A stretch of 64,000 nucleotides of DNA. Origin: Bacillota bacterium (GTDB taxonomy: Bacteria; Bacillota; Clostridia; Christensenellales; Aristaeellaceae). Position 1 is the first letter of the stretch, and each line of letters opens with the position of its first letter. Below the pieces are notes generated by a model. The model did not search any database and had not been told where the DNA came from. It saw only the letters and a program-made list of their open reading frames with translations. Position numbers and translations under genes: made by a program. This document shows, piece by piece, positions 44,287 through 53,196 of this stretch. The stretch is from positions 1 through 64,000 of the forward strand of contig JAEZRP010000006.1 in the NCBI GenBank assembly GCA_023444095.1. Direction: 5' to 3'.

Positions 44287-44321
44287 CCTCGGTCGCGTGT
44301 GGCTGGCCCACGCGACCGAGG
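44287..44321. terminator. Strong palindromic hairpin between convergent genes
   Basis: CCTCGGTCGCGTG pairs with CACGCGACCGAGG over 13 bp with a 9-nt loop. There is no U tract on either side, so it may be a terminator without U run or a structural repeat. Confidence 0.45.
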
Positions 44322-44347
44322 TGCAGTTCATCATGATCCATCCGACC

Positions 44348-44400
44348 GGGATTCTTCAGGCACGGTGTCCCTTAAGCGGAGGTCGGGGGCAGCGCCCCCC
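44348..44400 (-). repeat. Gene-3'-end repeat, copy 3, extending into the HAD coding end
   Basis: On the minus strand: GGGGGGCGCTGCCCCCGA, CCGCTTAAGGG, CTGAAGAATCCC. The first half encodes the last residues (GALPPTSA) of the HAD protein; the TAA of the CGCTTAAGGG block is out of frame, and the gene ends at a TGA at 44372. Confidence 0.7.
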
Positions 44401-45121
44401 GGATCGTCTCCTCCAACTCTCCCAGCTCCGTCACGCACATGTGCGCGACCTCGGGCGTGGCGTTGGCGCGCGCGTCGCGGTAGGAGCATTTGAGGCCCGA
44501 ACGGTACCAGACGGGGAAAATGCCGACGGAGGCCGCGCCCAGGACATCCGCGTGCGCGTTGTCGCCGACGTACCACACGTCCTCCGCGGCCACGCCGGTC
44601 TTTGCGATGGCGAGGTTGAAGATTGCGGGCGCGGGCTTTCGGATGCCGTATTCGCTGGTCGCGATCACAAAGCGGAAGTCATTCGCGGGAAAAAGCCTGT
44701 CCAGCCTGCGCCGGAGCGAACAGCCCGAGAAGCTCAGATTGCTGACGACTCCCGTCGGAATATTCTCGGTTTTGAGAAAGGCGAGGAACTCCGGCATGCC
44801 CGGTGCCTGCGTGCCCGGATGGGCCGCGTCCCAGAACACGTCGTCGAGCACCTCATAGGGAAGGTCGAACCGGACGCCGAGCGTCTCGAAAATCAACCGT
44901 TCGACGTTCGGGCGGTAGAGCTCGACGCAGTGCTCGCGCGCGCAGTGGAGGATCTCGCGATAGAATGTGTCGGAGATGGCGAGCACGTCCGCGGGCGTCG
45001 TGCCGCGCGGATTCTCCACCGCCAGGCGCAAGACCGCGTCGTATCCTGCCTCCAGTCCCCCGTCCTCCTCGTGAACCAGCGTCTCGCCGTAATCAAACAA
45101 CACCCATTTTGGTCTTCGCAT
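44372..45121 (-). CDS. HAD-superfamily hydrolase
   Basis: A 249-residue HAD phosphatase-like protein. Motif 1 is VLFDYGETLVHE, where the residue two after the nucleophile Asp is Gly rather than Asp; motif 2 is GVVSNLSFSG; motif 3 has the Lys in YGIRKPAPAIFNLA; motif 4 is VWYVGDNAHADVLGA. A cap domain lies between motifs 1 and 2. The DYGET form is common in a subfamily of uncharacterised HAD enzymes. Its C-terminus is encoded by the repeat element at 44348-44400. Confidence 0.88.
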   Translation of the reverse strand: MRRPKWVLFDYGETLVHEEDGGLEAGYDAVLRLAVENPRGTTPADVLAISDTFYREILHCAREHCVELYRPNVERLIFETLGVRFDLPYEVLDDVFWDAAHPGTQAPGMPEFLAFLKTENIPTGVVSNLSFSGCSLRRRLDRLFPANDFRFVIATSEYGIRKPAPAIFNLAIAKTGVAAEDVWYVGDNAHADVLGAASVGIFPVWYRSGLKCSYRDARANATPEVAHMCVTELGELEETIRGALPPTSA

Positions 45122-45135
45122 CTCGTCTCTCCGTT

Positions 45136-45909
45136 CTATGGATTCGAACCGAACCGCACGTTGAAAAGACGCGTGTCGGGAATGAATCCCGCGCTCGTCA
45201 GCGTCCTGATGCTGTTCAGATTGTAGTACCAGCAGCCCGCCGTCGGTTTCGCGCCAGACGCGATGGCGGCGTAAGCGAGGTTGATGAGGACGCTTCGGCC
45301 GACGCCCTTTTGCCGATGCGCCGGGAGGGTGTAGTTCCCGATGTCCGCGCAGCCTTTGTCGAGCATGCGCGGGTAGACGGCGCCGTAGCCAAGCGCCTCG
45401 CCGCCCGATTCAACCCTGTAAAACGCGGCGTCCGCCGGAATCTCCCCCTCCCACTGGCCTTCCGTCAGCGCGTGCATCTGCGCGTAATCCGCCTCCGGAA
45501 CGCGGACGAAGCACTCCTTTGAAAACTCCGGCGGGCGCTTCGGCACGCCGAAGGTCAGGTTATACGCCTGCATGTCAAAGGAACCGCCCGTTCCCAGCAT
45601 CCGCTCGAACGCGAGGCACAGGAAGAGCTCGTCGTTCGACGCGACCATTGCGCGCGCGACCGCGTGGGCCGCGCAGACCTCCCCGAAAAGCGCCTGCGCG
45701 CGGGCGCGATCCCGCTTCGGCAGCCAGAACGCGCGCAGCATCGGCGCGCCGTCCCACTCACCCACTGCGAAAAATCCGCCCTTCACCCAATACGGGCGCG
45801 CGGCGTAGATGCCGTCGTCCCAGAAACCGTCGTTTCTGTGGCCCGTTTCTTCCAAAAATGCCGCAACCTCGAAGGAAAGCTCGTCCCATGTCGCCGGAAT
45901 GCCAGTCAT
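45136..45909 (-). CDS. GNAT-family N-acetyltransferase
   Basis: A 257-residue protein with an N-terminal extension of about 130 residues that may be a decayed first GNAT domain, then a GNAT core with ADIGNYTLPAHRQKGVGRSVL (acetyl-CoA loop Q/R-x-x-G-x-G) and NLNSIRTLTSAGFIPD. The substrate is unknown. It sits 18 nt after the cardiolipin synthase gene and 14 nt before the HAD gene, all on the minus strand, so probably one operon. Confidence 0.8.
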   Translation of the reverse strand: MTGIPATWDELSFEVAAFLEETGHRNDGFWDDGIYAARPYWVKGGFFAVGEWDGAPMLRAFWLPKRDRARAQALFGEVCAAHAVARAMVASNDELFLCLAFERMLGTGGSFDMQAYNLTFGVPKRPPEFSKECFVRVPEADYAQMHALTEGQWEGEIPADAAFYRVESGGEALGYGAVYPRMLDKGCADIGNYTLPAHRQKGVGRSVLINLAYAAIASGAKPTAGCWYYNLNSIRTLTSAGFIPDTRLFNVRFGSNP

Positions 45910-45927
45910 GTGCGTATCCTCGTTTCG

Positions 45928-47460
45928 TCAGAATAGCGGCGCGAACAGCCTGAGAAGCGGCAGCGCAAGCCGCAGCGGGATCGGACGTTTGCGCGTGTGC
46001 TCGAGCGTCACCTCGCGCGAAAGGGCCATCGCGTTCGTGATGTCCGCCTTGATCTCCGGGATCGCGGGCGTGTCGCACATCCAGACCGCGCACTCGTAAT
46101 GGTGACAGAGGCTGCGGTAGTCGAGGTTGATCGTGCCCACGATGGCGCATCGGTCGTCCGATACGAATACCTTCGCATGCATGAAGCCCGGTGTGTATTC
46201 GTAGATGCGCACGCCGCCGCGCAAAAGCGCGTCGTAGTAGGAGCGCGTGAGCGCGAAGGCAAGCTTCTTGTCCGGCACGCCCGGGGTGATGATCCGGACG
46301 TCCACGCCGCTCTTGGCGGCGACGGTCAGCGCGGTCATCATCTCAGAATCGATAATGAGGTAGGGGGTCGTGATGTAGACGTAGTTCTTTGCTCGGGTGA
46401 GCATGTTGATGTACGCCGTTTCCCCCACGAGCTCGGTGTCGTAGGGACTGTCGTTGAAGGGCTGGACGTAGCCGGACGCGCGTACCTCGACGGAGGGCAG
46501 ATACAGCGTAAACCGGTCGTTCTCACGCTTCTCAAAGTCCCAGAGCGTCAAAAACATCGCCGTCAGGCTCCACACCGCCTCGCCGCGCAGCATGACGTTC
46601 GCGTCCTTCCAGTGGCCGAAGCGCGTGTGCGCGTTGATGTACTCGTCCGCGAGGTTGCAGCCGCCCGTGAAACCCACGTCGCCGTCGACCACGCAGATCT
46701 TCCTGTGGTCGCGGTTGTTGAAGCGCGAGGATAGGATGCTCTTGACGGGATTGAACATCAGCGTGCGGATGCCCTTCGCCTCCAGCACGCGGACGAAATC
46801 GGCGGGCACGCGCCCAAAGGAGCCGACCTCGTCGTAGATCAAGCGCACGTCGACCCCATCCCGCGCCTTTTTCGCGAGCACATCCTCGACCGCGTTCCAC
46901 ATGATGCCGGGATGGATGATGAAATACTCGATGAAGATAAATTCCTTCGCCCTTTCGAGCGCGGGAATCATCGCCTCGAACATCCGCTCGCCGAGCGGGT
47001 AGTAGGTGACCTCGGTGTTCGTGAAGACCGGCGCGCCCGCGTTGTTGCGGATATACTGCGCCTGCATCGCCAGATCCTCCGAATCCCTCATGAGCTCGCA
47101 CATCCTGTCCCTTTCGCGGAACATGGCGCGGTTGTACTTTTCCTGGATTTCGGCTGCGCGCCTCTTCTCCGCGCGGGTAAAGCGCACGCGGCCGAACATC
47201 ACGTAGGAGAGCCCGCCCAGAATTGGAAGGGCGAGGCTCAGGATGATCCAGGGGATCTTGTAGGAGGGGTTCGAATCTTCGCGCACGATGTAGAGAACGA
47301 CGATCAGCGATATTAGCTCGAGAACCGCGTAAAAGTGCGCGAAATAGCGCTTGAACAGCAGAAAAGAGGCGACCATGAACGCCGCCTGCAAAAGTAGGAA
47401 AAGGCTCAGCGCGATGTAATGCACCGCGCTTGAGATATTCTGCTTTCCCCGATCGGTCAT
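45928..47460 (-). CDS. cls: Cardiolipin synthase, phospholipase-D type
   Basis: About 510 residues. Two N-terminal membrane segments (HYIALSLFLLLQAAFMVASF and a second near 45-85) are followed by two HKD catalytic motifs: DHRKICVVDGDVGFTGG and HAKVFVSDDRCAIVGTIN, the standard pair that condenses two phosphatidylglycerols. The start is uncertain: ATG 47460 has AAAAGGCGG upstream, while two ATGs at 47478-47481 lack well-spaced SDs. It lies 44 nt after the YbaK stop. Confidence 0.93.
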   Translation of the reverse strand: MTDRGKQNISSAVHYIALSLFLLLQAAFMVASFLLFKRYFAHFYAVLELISLIVVLYIVREDSNPSYKIPWIILSLALPILGGLSYVMFGRVRFTRAEKRRAAEIQEKYNRAMFRERDRMCELMRDSEDLAMQAQYIRNNAGAPVFTNTEVTYYPLGERMFEAMIPALERAKEFIFIEYFIIHPGIMWNAVEDVLAKKARDGVDVRLIYDEVGSFGRVPADFVRVLEAKGIRTLMFNPVKSILSSRFNNRDHRKICVVDGDVGFTGGCNLADEYINAHTRFGHWKDANVMLRGEAVWSLTAMFLTLWDFEKRENDRFTLYLPSVEVRASGYVQPFNDSPYDTELVGETAYINMLTRAKNYVYITTPYLIIDSEMMTALTVAAKSGVDVRIITPGVPDKKLAFALTRSYYDALLRGGVRIYEYTPGFMHAKVFVSDDRCAIVGTINLDYRSLCHHYECAVWMCDTPAIPEIKADITNAMALSREVTLEHTRKRPIPLRLALPLLRLFAPLF

Positions 47461-47504
47461 CTTGCCGCCTTTTTCCATCATTCCGCCCGTCGCGCCGGTG
47501 GCGC

Positions 47505-47972
47505 CTACCAGTTCTTGCACACGTCGATCCACGCGAGGGAGCGCGCGCTCGCTTCCAGTTCCCCGATCGAGAGATCTACCGCGCTCTTCGCGCTTCCGCA
47601 TGCGGGGTAGACCCTTTCAAATCGCCTGAGAGATTCGTCGAGATAGACCTCGACGCCGGTTTTCACGCCGAAGGGACAGACGCCGCCGACCGCGTGGCCG
47701 ATTTTTTCTGCCACCTCGTCGGGCGAAAGCATGCGCGCCTTGGTGTGGAACCGCGCTTTGAACTTAGGATTGTCGATCTTCGCGTCGCCCGCCGCCACGA
47801 TCAGCGTGGGAACGCCCCCCACGTCGAAGGAGAGCGTCTTCGCGATCATCGCCGGGGCGCAACCCACCGCCTGCGCCGCGAGCTCCACCGTCGCGGACGA
47901 GACGTCGAACTCCATGACCCTTCCGGATAGGCCGTATTTCTCAAGGTGCTTTTTCGCCGCTTCAACGGACAT
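47505..47972 (-). CDS. YbaK/EbsC-family aminoacyl-tRNA deacylase
   Basis: A 155-residue protein of the YbaK/ProX editing family, which hydrolyses mischarged tRNA (for example Cys- or Ala-tRNAPro). Diagnostic pieces are ALEAQAVG-like VELAAQAVGCAPAMIAKTL with the conserved Lys, GDAKIDNPKFKARF, and GHAVGGVCPFG. ATG 47972 follows GGAGGAAAC; an upstream in-frame start at 48020 lacks an SD. It starts 88 nt after the sigK stop. Confidence 0.92.
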   Translation of the reverse strand: MSVEAAKKHLEKYGLSGRVMEFDVSSATVELAAQAVGCAPAMIAKTLSFDVGGVPTLIVAAGDAKIDNPKFKARFHTKARMLSPDEVAEKIGHAVGGVCPFGVKTGVEVYLDESLRRFERVYPACGSAKSAVDLSIGELEASARSLAWIDVCKNW

Positions 47973-48060
47973 GCCCGTTTCCTCCGTAACGATTTTCCAC
48001 GCGACACACATGCGCCGCATCCATGTCCAATTCTATCACATTTTGGGGAACATGTCAAAA

Positions 48061-48753
48061 TCATCCGCCGGACATCGCCTCCCGAAGCTTCTCGAGCGCG
48101 CGCTTCTCGATGCGCGAGACGTAGCTTCTCGAAATGCCCAGAAGTCGCGCGACCTCGTGCTGCGGGAGCGGTTCGCCGTCGAGAAGTCCGTAGCGCAGCA
48201 CGATCACCTGCCGCTCCCGCTCCTCGAGGGCGTCCTCCAGCATCTCCACCGCGCGGGTCGATTCGATGGCGACCTCGACCTGCGCGGGCACGATGTCCGC
48301 GTCGGTGCCGATGAGGTCGATGAGTCTGATCTCGTTCCCGTCGCTGTCCGCGCCGATGGGATCGTTGAGCGAGACCGTGCCGCGCGTCTTGCGGCCCGCG
48401 CGCAGATGCATCAAAATCTCGTTTTCGATGCAGCGCGATGCGTACGCGGTGAGCCTTCCTGCCTCCGGGCGGAATGTGTTCACCGCCTTGATGAGCCCGA
48501 TCGCGCCAATGGAGACGAGATCGTCGCTGTCGACGCCGCTCGAGGCGTACTTCTTCGCGATGTGCGCAACGAGGCGCAGGTTGTGCACGATCAGCTTGTC
48601 GCGCGCGCCGCAATCCCCCTGCGCCTGCCGCCGAACGAGCTCGGCTTCTTCCTGCGCGGTCAGGGGCTTGGGGAACGAGGACTTTCCCGAGAGGTGCATG
48701 GCGATGAGCCATGCGTCCTCCGCGAGAGAGAGGAGCCAGCCTAAAAAAAGCAT
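48061..48753 (-). CDS. sigK: Late mother-cell sporulation sigma factor sigma-K
   Basis: A 230-residue sigma factor, uninterrupted by a skin element. A hydrophobic pro-sequence (MLFLGWLLSLAEDAWL) is followed by GKSSFPKPLTAQEEAELV, a typical SigK processing region. Region 2 has NLRLVAHIAKKYASSG and LTAYASRCIENEILM; region 4 ends ARLLGISRSYVSRIEKRAL. SigK drives spore coat and mother-cell lysis genes. Its expression signals are in the 57-nt gap after mltG (see 48752-48816). Confidence 0.94.
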   Translation of the reverse strand: MLFLGWLLSLAEDAWLIAMHLSGKSSFPKPLTAQEEAELVRRQAQGDCGARDKLIVHNLRLVAHIAKKYASSGVDSDDLVSIGAIGLIKAVNTFRPEAGRLTAYASRCIENEILMHLRAGRKTRGTVSLNDPIGADSDGNEIRLIDLIGTDADIVPAQVEVAIESTRAVEMLEDALEERERQVIVLRYGLLDGEPLPQHEVARLLGISRSYVSRIEKRALEKLREAMSGG

Positions 48754-48816
48754 AGGGCGAACCCCCTTTGGGGAAGTCTGCCCTATACCGTATTCGACAA
48801 AAGTTGTCCGCTATTC
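48752..48816 (-). promoter_or_regulatory. Sigma-E-like promoter, Spo0A-like box and start-codon hairpin before sigK
   Basis: On the minus strand: GAATAGC (48810-48816), 15-nt spacer, AATACGGT (48787-48794) resembles the sigma-E pattern KMATATT/CATACANT (5 of 7 at each box). TTGTCGAA (48793-48800) is a perfect Spo0A box. A hairpin at 48752-48786 pairs ATAGGGC with GCCCTAT and CCCC with GGGG, burying the SD GGGGG and the A and U of the start codon. With the predicted start, the hairpin would be the very 5' end of the mRNA. Confidence 0.5.
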
Positions 48817-50070
48817 GTCGCCGTGCAGCGCGTCGTATGCCTCCCAGCTCGGCCTGTACTGATTGACGTTCGCCTGATGCTCCTCCTGCGTCTTCGCGAA
48901 GGCGAGTTCGCCCGAGTCGGGCTCCTTCGCGCAGAAGTACATGTAGCCGTCCGTAATGAAGCTCATGTCGGGATACAGCGCCGCCAGCATCGCGCTCTCG
49001 GAGGGATTGCAGATCGGGCCCACGGGAAGCGCGTCTACAACGTAGGTGTTATATGCGCTCTGGTACGCGAGCTCCTCGCTCGTGAGTACGAGCCTGTTCT
49101 TGCCGATGGCGTAGTTGACGGTCGCGTCGCTGTCGAGCTTCCAGCCCGCGTTCAGGCGGTTGTAGAACACAGCCGAAACCTTCGCGTATTCTTCCGTCTT
49201 TCCGGCCTCCTTCTCGATCATGGAGGCGAGCGCGATCACCTGATCCATGGTGAGCGTCGACTGGTACTGCTCGACCTCGGTGTAGATGCCCTCGTTGTCC
49301 ACCACATACTGGGTGTGGTCGGCGTAGAACACCTTGTCGATGACGGTGTTGCCCTGTGAGAGAAGCGTCTTCAGGATGCTCTCGGCGTCCGCCGATTTGA
49401 ACACGCGGTAGGTGTCCGGGGCGAGGTAGCCCTCGAGCGCGTACTTGCGGCCCTCGAGCGCGCCCGCATCGTAGGCGGCCGAAAGCGCGTAGGAGTAGTT
49501 TGTGAACCTTTCCGGCTCGTTGCAGAGCCGGAGGAAATCATCCCGCGAGGGAATCGCGCCCTGTGAAACGAGGTAGTCGGCGACATCCTCCACCGTCCAG
49601 CCGGGGACGATTGTGATCGCGCGCTCGTTGGTCTGGTTGCCGGAGGACAGCTCGTCGATGATCTCGAACACGTCCATTCCCTTGGACAGATCGTATGTGC
49701 CGTAGCTGATGGCATTCTGGAGACCCCTGAACGACACGATGTAACGGAACACGCTGCCGTTTTTGAGAAGTTCCGCATCCTCGAGCGCATCGCCGATGGA
49801 GGTGATCGTCTGACCGTTTTTGACCTCGAACGCGACTGTCTCGACGCTGCCCGGCTCGACCGGCCGAAAGAAGTTCTCGTCAAGGCGGCTCCAGACGACG
49901 GTCACGAGTCCCACGACGATCAAGAGGCTGCACAGAAAGATCAGCACGGGCCTCATCACCTTCCAGAGCCACTCGTACCAGAAAAATCCGTACTCGCGCT
50001 CTTCGTGGAGGGTTTTGACATTGTATCTTTCCGGCCTGTACGCGCTCGGGCGCTTTCTCTTCTTCGGCAT
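48811..50070 (-). CDS. mltG: Endolytic murein transglycosylase MltG
   Basis: A 419-residue membrane-anchored enzyme: cytoplasmic basic start MPKKRKRPSAYR, a membrane segment (VLIFLCSLLIVVGLVTVVW), then a LysM-like subdomain and the YceG domain with ALASMIEKEAGK (catalytic Glu) and SAVFYNRLNAGWKLDSDATV. It ends glycan-strand synthesis. ATG 50070 has GGAGGGGAAGC upstream. The stop is TAG. It starts 16 nt after the YlbF gene, in an operon with RNase J. Confidence 0.95.
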   Translation of the reverse strand: MPKKRKRPSAYRPERYNVKTLHEEREYGFFWYEWLWKVMRPVLIFLCSLLIVVGLVTVVWSRLDENFFRPVEPGSVETVAFEVKNGQTITSIGDALEDAELLKNGSVFRYIVSFRGLQNAISYGTYDLSKGMDVFEIIDELSSGNQTNERAITIVPGWTVEDVADYLVSQGAIPSRDDFLRLCNEPERFTNYSYALSAAYDAGALEGRKYALEGYLAPDTYRVFKSADAESILKTLLSQGNTVIDKVFYADHTQYVVDNEGIYTEVEQYQSTLTMDQVIALASMIEKEAGKTEEYAKVSAVFYNRLNAGWKLDSDATVNYAIGKNRLVLTSEELAYQSAYNTYVVDALPVGPICNPSESAMLAALYPDMSFITDGYMYFCAKEPDSGELAFAKTQEEHQANVNQYRPSWEAYDALHGDE

Positions 50071-50086
50071 GCTTCCCCTCCGGGCT

Positions 50087-50434
50087 TCAGCGCGCAAACA
50101 TGTCCGGGCTGATCCCCGCGACATCCGCGAGAATCCGGAACACATCCGCGAGCAATTTCTGATAGTTGAATTCGGCGAGCAGGTAGGCTCCGGCGTCCTG
50201 ATTGAGCTGCAAAAGCGTCGCGATCTGGTTGAGGCGCGTCATGTCGCCGTCCGGAAGGGATTCCCCGGAGGCCATCTTCGCCTGGAGCCTGAACTGCAAC
50301 TTCTTGTACTCGTCCAGAAGCGCGGCGTTGGTCCGATCCGCATAGGCCAACTCCCTGAGCCGCATGTACTCCTTGTAGGCGTCCGATTCCCGGAGGCTTC
50401 GGGCGAGGGCGTGCGCCTCGTCGTATACGTTCAT
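50087..50434 (-). CDS. YlbF/YmcA-family regulator
   Basis: A 115-residue helical protein of the Com_YlbF family: MNVYDEAHALARSLRESDAY and KKLQFRLQAKMASGE. In Bacillus, YlbF, YmcA and YaaT form a complex that affects RNase Y and promotes sporulation and biofilm genes. The gene begins 1 nt after the RNase J stop, so a link to mRNA decay is suggested by context. It lacks a Cys-rich Fe-S tail. Confidence 0.88.
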   Translation of the reverse strand: MNVYDEAHALARSLRESDAYKEYMRLRELAYADRTNAALLDEYKKLQFRLQAKMASGESLPDGDMTRLNQIATLLQLNQDAGAYLLAEFNYQKLLADVFRILADVAGISPDMFAR

Positions 50435-50435
50435 T

Positions 50436-52124
50436 CTATATCTCCACGATGATCGGCAGGATCATGGGCTTTCTCTTGAGTTTCTCATAGATGTACTTCT
50501 GTACCGCGTCGCGCACGTCGCCCTTGATGTGGCTCCAGTCGGAGTTCTCGATCTGGCCGTAGTGGTCGATCGCCTTCCTGGCGGCCTCACGGGCGCCTTC
50601 GAGCAAGTTGTCCGCCTCGCGCATGTACACGAAGCCGCGGCTGATGATGTCGGGCCCGGTTACGACCTCGCCCAGCTCGTGATCGATTCCCATCACCACG
50701 ATGAGCATGCCGTCCTCTGCGAGCAGCTTCCTGTCGCGCAGCACCACCGCGCCCACGTCGCCGATGCCGAGACCGTCCACCAGCACGGAGCCCGCGGGGA
50801 CCACGCCCGCCGGTGCGATCTCGCGGCCGTCGAGCTCAATCACATCGCCGATTTCCGGGATGATGATGTTCTCTTCCGGCACCCCCATCGACATGGCGAG
50901 CTGCGCGTGATAGTGAAGGTGCCTGTATTCGCCGTGCACGGGGATGAAGAATTTGGGCTTTGTCAGCGCCTGAATGAGCTTCAGCTCCTCGCGGCGCGCG
51001 TGTCCGGAGACGTGCACCTCGGCGAGGGATTCGTAGATCACGTTCGCGCCGATCCTTACCAACTGATTTATGACGCGCGAGACCGACTTTTCGTTCCCCG
51101 GAATGGGGGTCGCAGAGATAATGATCATGTCGCTGGTCCGGATGACGAGCTTTCTGTGCTCCGAAAACGCCATGCGCGAAAGGCCCGACATGGGTTCGCC
51201 CTGGGAGCCTGTGGTGACGATCGTAAGCTTCGAGTCCTCGTAGCGGTCGATGTCGTCCGGGGAGACGAGGTTGCCCTCGGGAATCCTGAGATCGCCCAAC
51301 TGCATCGCGACCCGCGCGACGTTGATCATGCTGCGGCCGATGAGACAGACCTTCCTGCCGTACTTCGTCGCCGCGTCGACCACGAGCTGTATCCTATGTA
51401 TATTGCTCGCGAACATGGCGACGATGATGCGGCCCGACGCCTTCGAAAAAAGGTTCATGAACGTCTCGCCGACGTTGCGTTCGGACATGGTATAGCCGGG
51501 GCGCTCCACGTTGGTGGAGTCCGCCATGAGAAGCGTAACGCCGTTCTTGCCGAGCTCTGCGAAGCGGCCCAGATCGATGGGCGCGCCGTCGATGGGCGTA
51601 TAGTCGACCTTAAAGTCGCCCGTGTGCACGATGACGCCCACGGGGGTGTGGATCGCAAGGGCGCAGGAGCCCGCGATCGAATGGTTGACTTTGATGAACT
51701 CCACCTGAAACACGCCGAGCTTCACCGTATCGCCCGGCTGGACCACATTCAGCTCGACCTTGTCCGCAAGCCTGTGCTCCTTGAGCTTGTTCTCGATGAG
51801 CGCCAGCGCGATGCGCGAGCCGTAGACGGGCTTAGGCAATTCCTTCAGAATGTACGGCGACGCGCCGATGTGGTCCTCGTGGCCGTGCGTGATGACATAG
51901 CCGCGGATCTTGTCGCGGTTTTTTTCCAGGTATGTGGTATCCGGAATCACAAGGTCGACGCCCGGCATGTCTTCGCGCGGAAAAATGGAACCTAAATCCA
52001 CGCAGATGATGTCGTTTCCGTACTCGAAAACCGTGATGTTCTTGCCGATTTCGCCCAGGCCGCCCAGTGGAATGATCCTCAGTCTGGGTCTGCCCTTTTT
52101 GCTGTTATGGTTGCTGCCTGCCAT
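50436..52124 (-). CDS. rnj: Ribonuclease J
   Basis: A 562-residue metallo-beta-lactamase/beta-CASP nuclease. The zinc site has VITHGHEDHIGASPYIL and HTGDFKVDYTP; beta-CASP pieces include FASNIHRIQLVVDAATKYGR, GSQGEPMSGLSRMA and HVSGHARREELK. It performs 5'-to-3' and endonucleolytic mRNA decay in Gram-positive bacteria. I chose ATG 52124 because AAGGAGGATG lies upstream. The 5' leader is about 140 nt from a promoter at 52272-52280. Confidence 0.96.
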   Translation of the reverse strand: MAGSNHNSKKGRPRLRIIPLGGLGEIGKNITVFEYGNDIICVDLGSIFPREDMPGVDLVIPDTTYLEKNRDKIRGYVITHGHEDHIGASPYILKELPKPVYGSRIALALIENKLKEHRLADKVELNVVQPGDTVKLGVFQVEFIKVNHSIAGSCALAIHTPVGVIVHTGDFKVDYTPIDGAPIDLGRFAELGKNGVTLLMADSTNVERPGYTMSERNVGETFMNLFSKASGRIIVAMFASNIHRIQLVVDAATKYGRKVCLIGRSMINVARVAMQLGDLRIPEGNLVSPDDIDRYEDSKLTIVTTGSQGEPMSGLSRMAFSEHRKLVIRTSDMIIISATPIPGNEKSVSRVINQLVRIGANVIYESLAEVHVSGHARREELKLIQALTKPKFFIPVHGEYRHLHYHAQLAMSMGVPEENIIIPEIGDVIELDGREIAPAGVVPAGSVLVDGLGIGDVGAVVLRDRKLLAEDGMLIVVMGIDHELGEVVTGPDIISRGFVYMREADNLLEGAREAARKAIDHYGQIENSDWSHIKGDVRDAVQKYIYEKLKRKPMILPIIVEI

Positions 52125-52271
52125 TTCATCCTCCTTCGCTGCTCTTACCCCAACGCGCTCCCTTTCCACGAAGTCCCCGCGTCCGCGGCGAACCGAAAGA
52201 CGTCGCGCATCCCGAGCATATTCTCATGTTTTCCGCCGTCCGGGCCTCGCCCGTCCGATCGAGTTGCGCAT

Positions 52272-52280
52272 AGTATACCA
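52272..52280 (-). promoter_or_regulatory. Extended -10 promoter candidate for RNase J
   Basis: On the minus strand TGGTATACT, a TGn-extended -10 (TATACT at 52272-52277), with no strong -35. It implies a leader of about 140 nt before RNase J. Confidence 0.5.
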
Positions 52281-52379
52281 CATGCGGGTTATGTTTTACA
52301 CCGCGCCGTTTTGATTTTTGAGCAATATTTGCCGAAAATCGTCCTTCGCACAGGCCCGAAAGAGGGCTTCGGCGCACGA

Positions 52380-52406
52380 AAAAGCGGGCGCGACGCGCCC
52401 GCTTTC
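52380..52406 (-). terminator. Terminator after thioredoxin
   Basis: On the minus strand AAAGCGGGCGCG TCG CGCCCGCTTTTTC, a stable hairpin with a U run, right after the thioredoxin stop. Confidence 0.9.
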
Positions 52407-52415
52407 CGATTCAGA

Positions 52416-52739
52416 TTAAAGATTCTTATCGACAAACGCCTTCAGTGTCTGCTGGGGCACCGCCCCGATCAGGCGGTCCTTTTCGACGCCGTCCTTGAAG
52501 ATGACGATGGTAGGGATGGACGAAACGCCCATGGAAATCGCGGCATCGGTCTCGTCGTCAATGTTAAGCTTTCCGACCGCGAGCTTGCCTTCGTACTCCT
52601 CGGCGATCCTGTCGACGACCGGACTCATCATGCGGCACGGGCCGCACCAGCTTGCCCAGAAGTCCACGAGCAGGGTTCCTTGCGCCTGAAGGCTCTCCTT
52701 CGACAAATCCGACGATTTAAGTGTCTTGATCTCCGCCAT
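52416..52739 (-). CDS. trxA: Thioredoxin
   Basis: A 107-residue thioredoxin with the active site FWASWCGPCRMM and the cis-proline loop SIPTIVIFKDG. It reduces protein disulfides in the cytoplasm. ATG 52739 has GCGGAGG upstream; an earlier in-frame start at 52811 lies within the RseC-like gene. The two genes overlap by 23 nt, so redox functions are coupled. Confidence 0.96.
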   Translation of the reverse strand: MAEIKTLKSSDLSKESLQAQGTLLVDFWASWCGPCRMMSPVVDRIAEEYEGKLAVGKLNIDDETDAAISMGVSSIPTIVIFKDGVEKDRLIGAVPQQTLKAFVDKNL

Positions 52740-53145
52740 AATTTCCTCCGCTTTCCCGGCACGCGCGCGCCTTGGGCGCGTACTTGCCGCTTGCTTTGAT
52801 ATGTCTGTCATACATTCTGACCGCGAGGAGCCCGAGCGCGAGCGCCCCGATGCCCGCCAGCGCCTGCAGATAGTCCACGTCCGTCAACGCGCGAGCGATA
52901 AAAAGGCCTGCGAAAAACGCGGCGATGGGAACGCCATAGGCGATCAGCGAGGCGCGCGAAAAGCTCGCGTCGTCGAGCTCAAGTTCGACCGGCTGACCTT
53001 CCTCATAGCTGCCCTTGGGAAGTTCCACGTAAACGGTCTCCCGCCTTCCGAATTCGCACGCACGGCAGTTTCCGCACGCTTCCGCGCGCCGGACCTCCGC
53101 CATGAGCCTTCCCTCGCGCCTGACCACAGTCGCCATTTGTTTCAT
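52717..53145 (-). CDS. RseC/SoxR-reducing-system-like membrane protein
   Basis: About 142 residues. The Cys-rich start CGNCRACEFGRRE resembles the RseC family N-terminal cluster, and two membrane segments follow (IAYGVPIAAFFAGLFIA and LAGIGALALGLLAV). RseC proteins work with Rnf-type complexes in redox control; in Clostridia their role is not proven. The start is uncertain: GTG 53154, ATG 53145 or ATG 53136 are in frame. TATAAT at 53165-53170 could be its -10. It overlaps trxA. Confidence 0.75.
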   Translation of the reverse strand: MKQMATVVRREGRLMAEVRRAEACGNCRACEFGRRETVYVELPKGSYEEGQPVELELDDASFSRASLIAYGVPIAAFFAGLFIARALTDVDYLQALAGIGALALGLLAVRMYDRHIKASGKYAPKARACRESGGNYGGDQDT

Positions 53146-53196
53146 TTGCCTCACGCTCCGCGTGTATTATAACCGGGCGCGCCTTTTTCTAAACCA

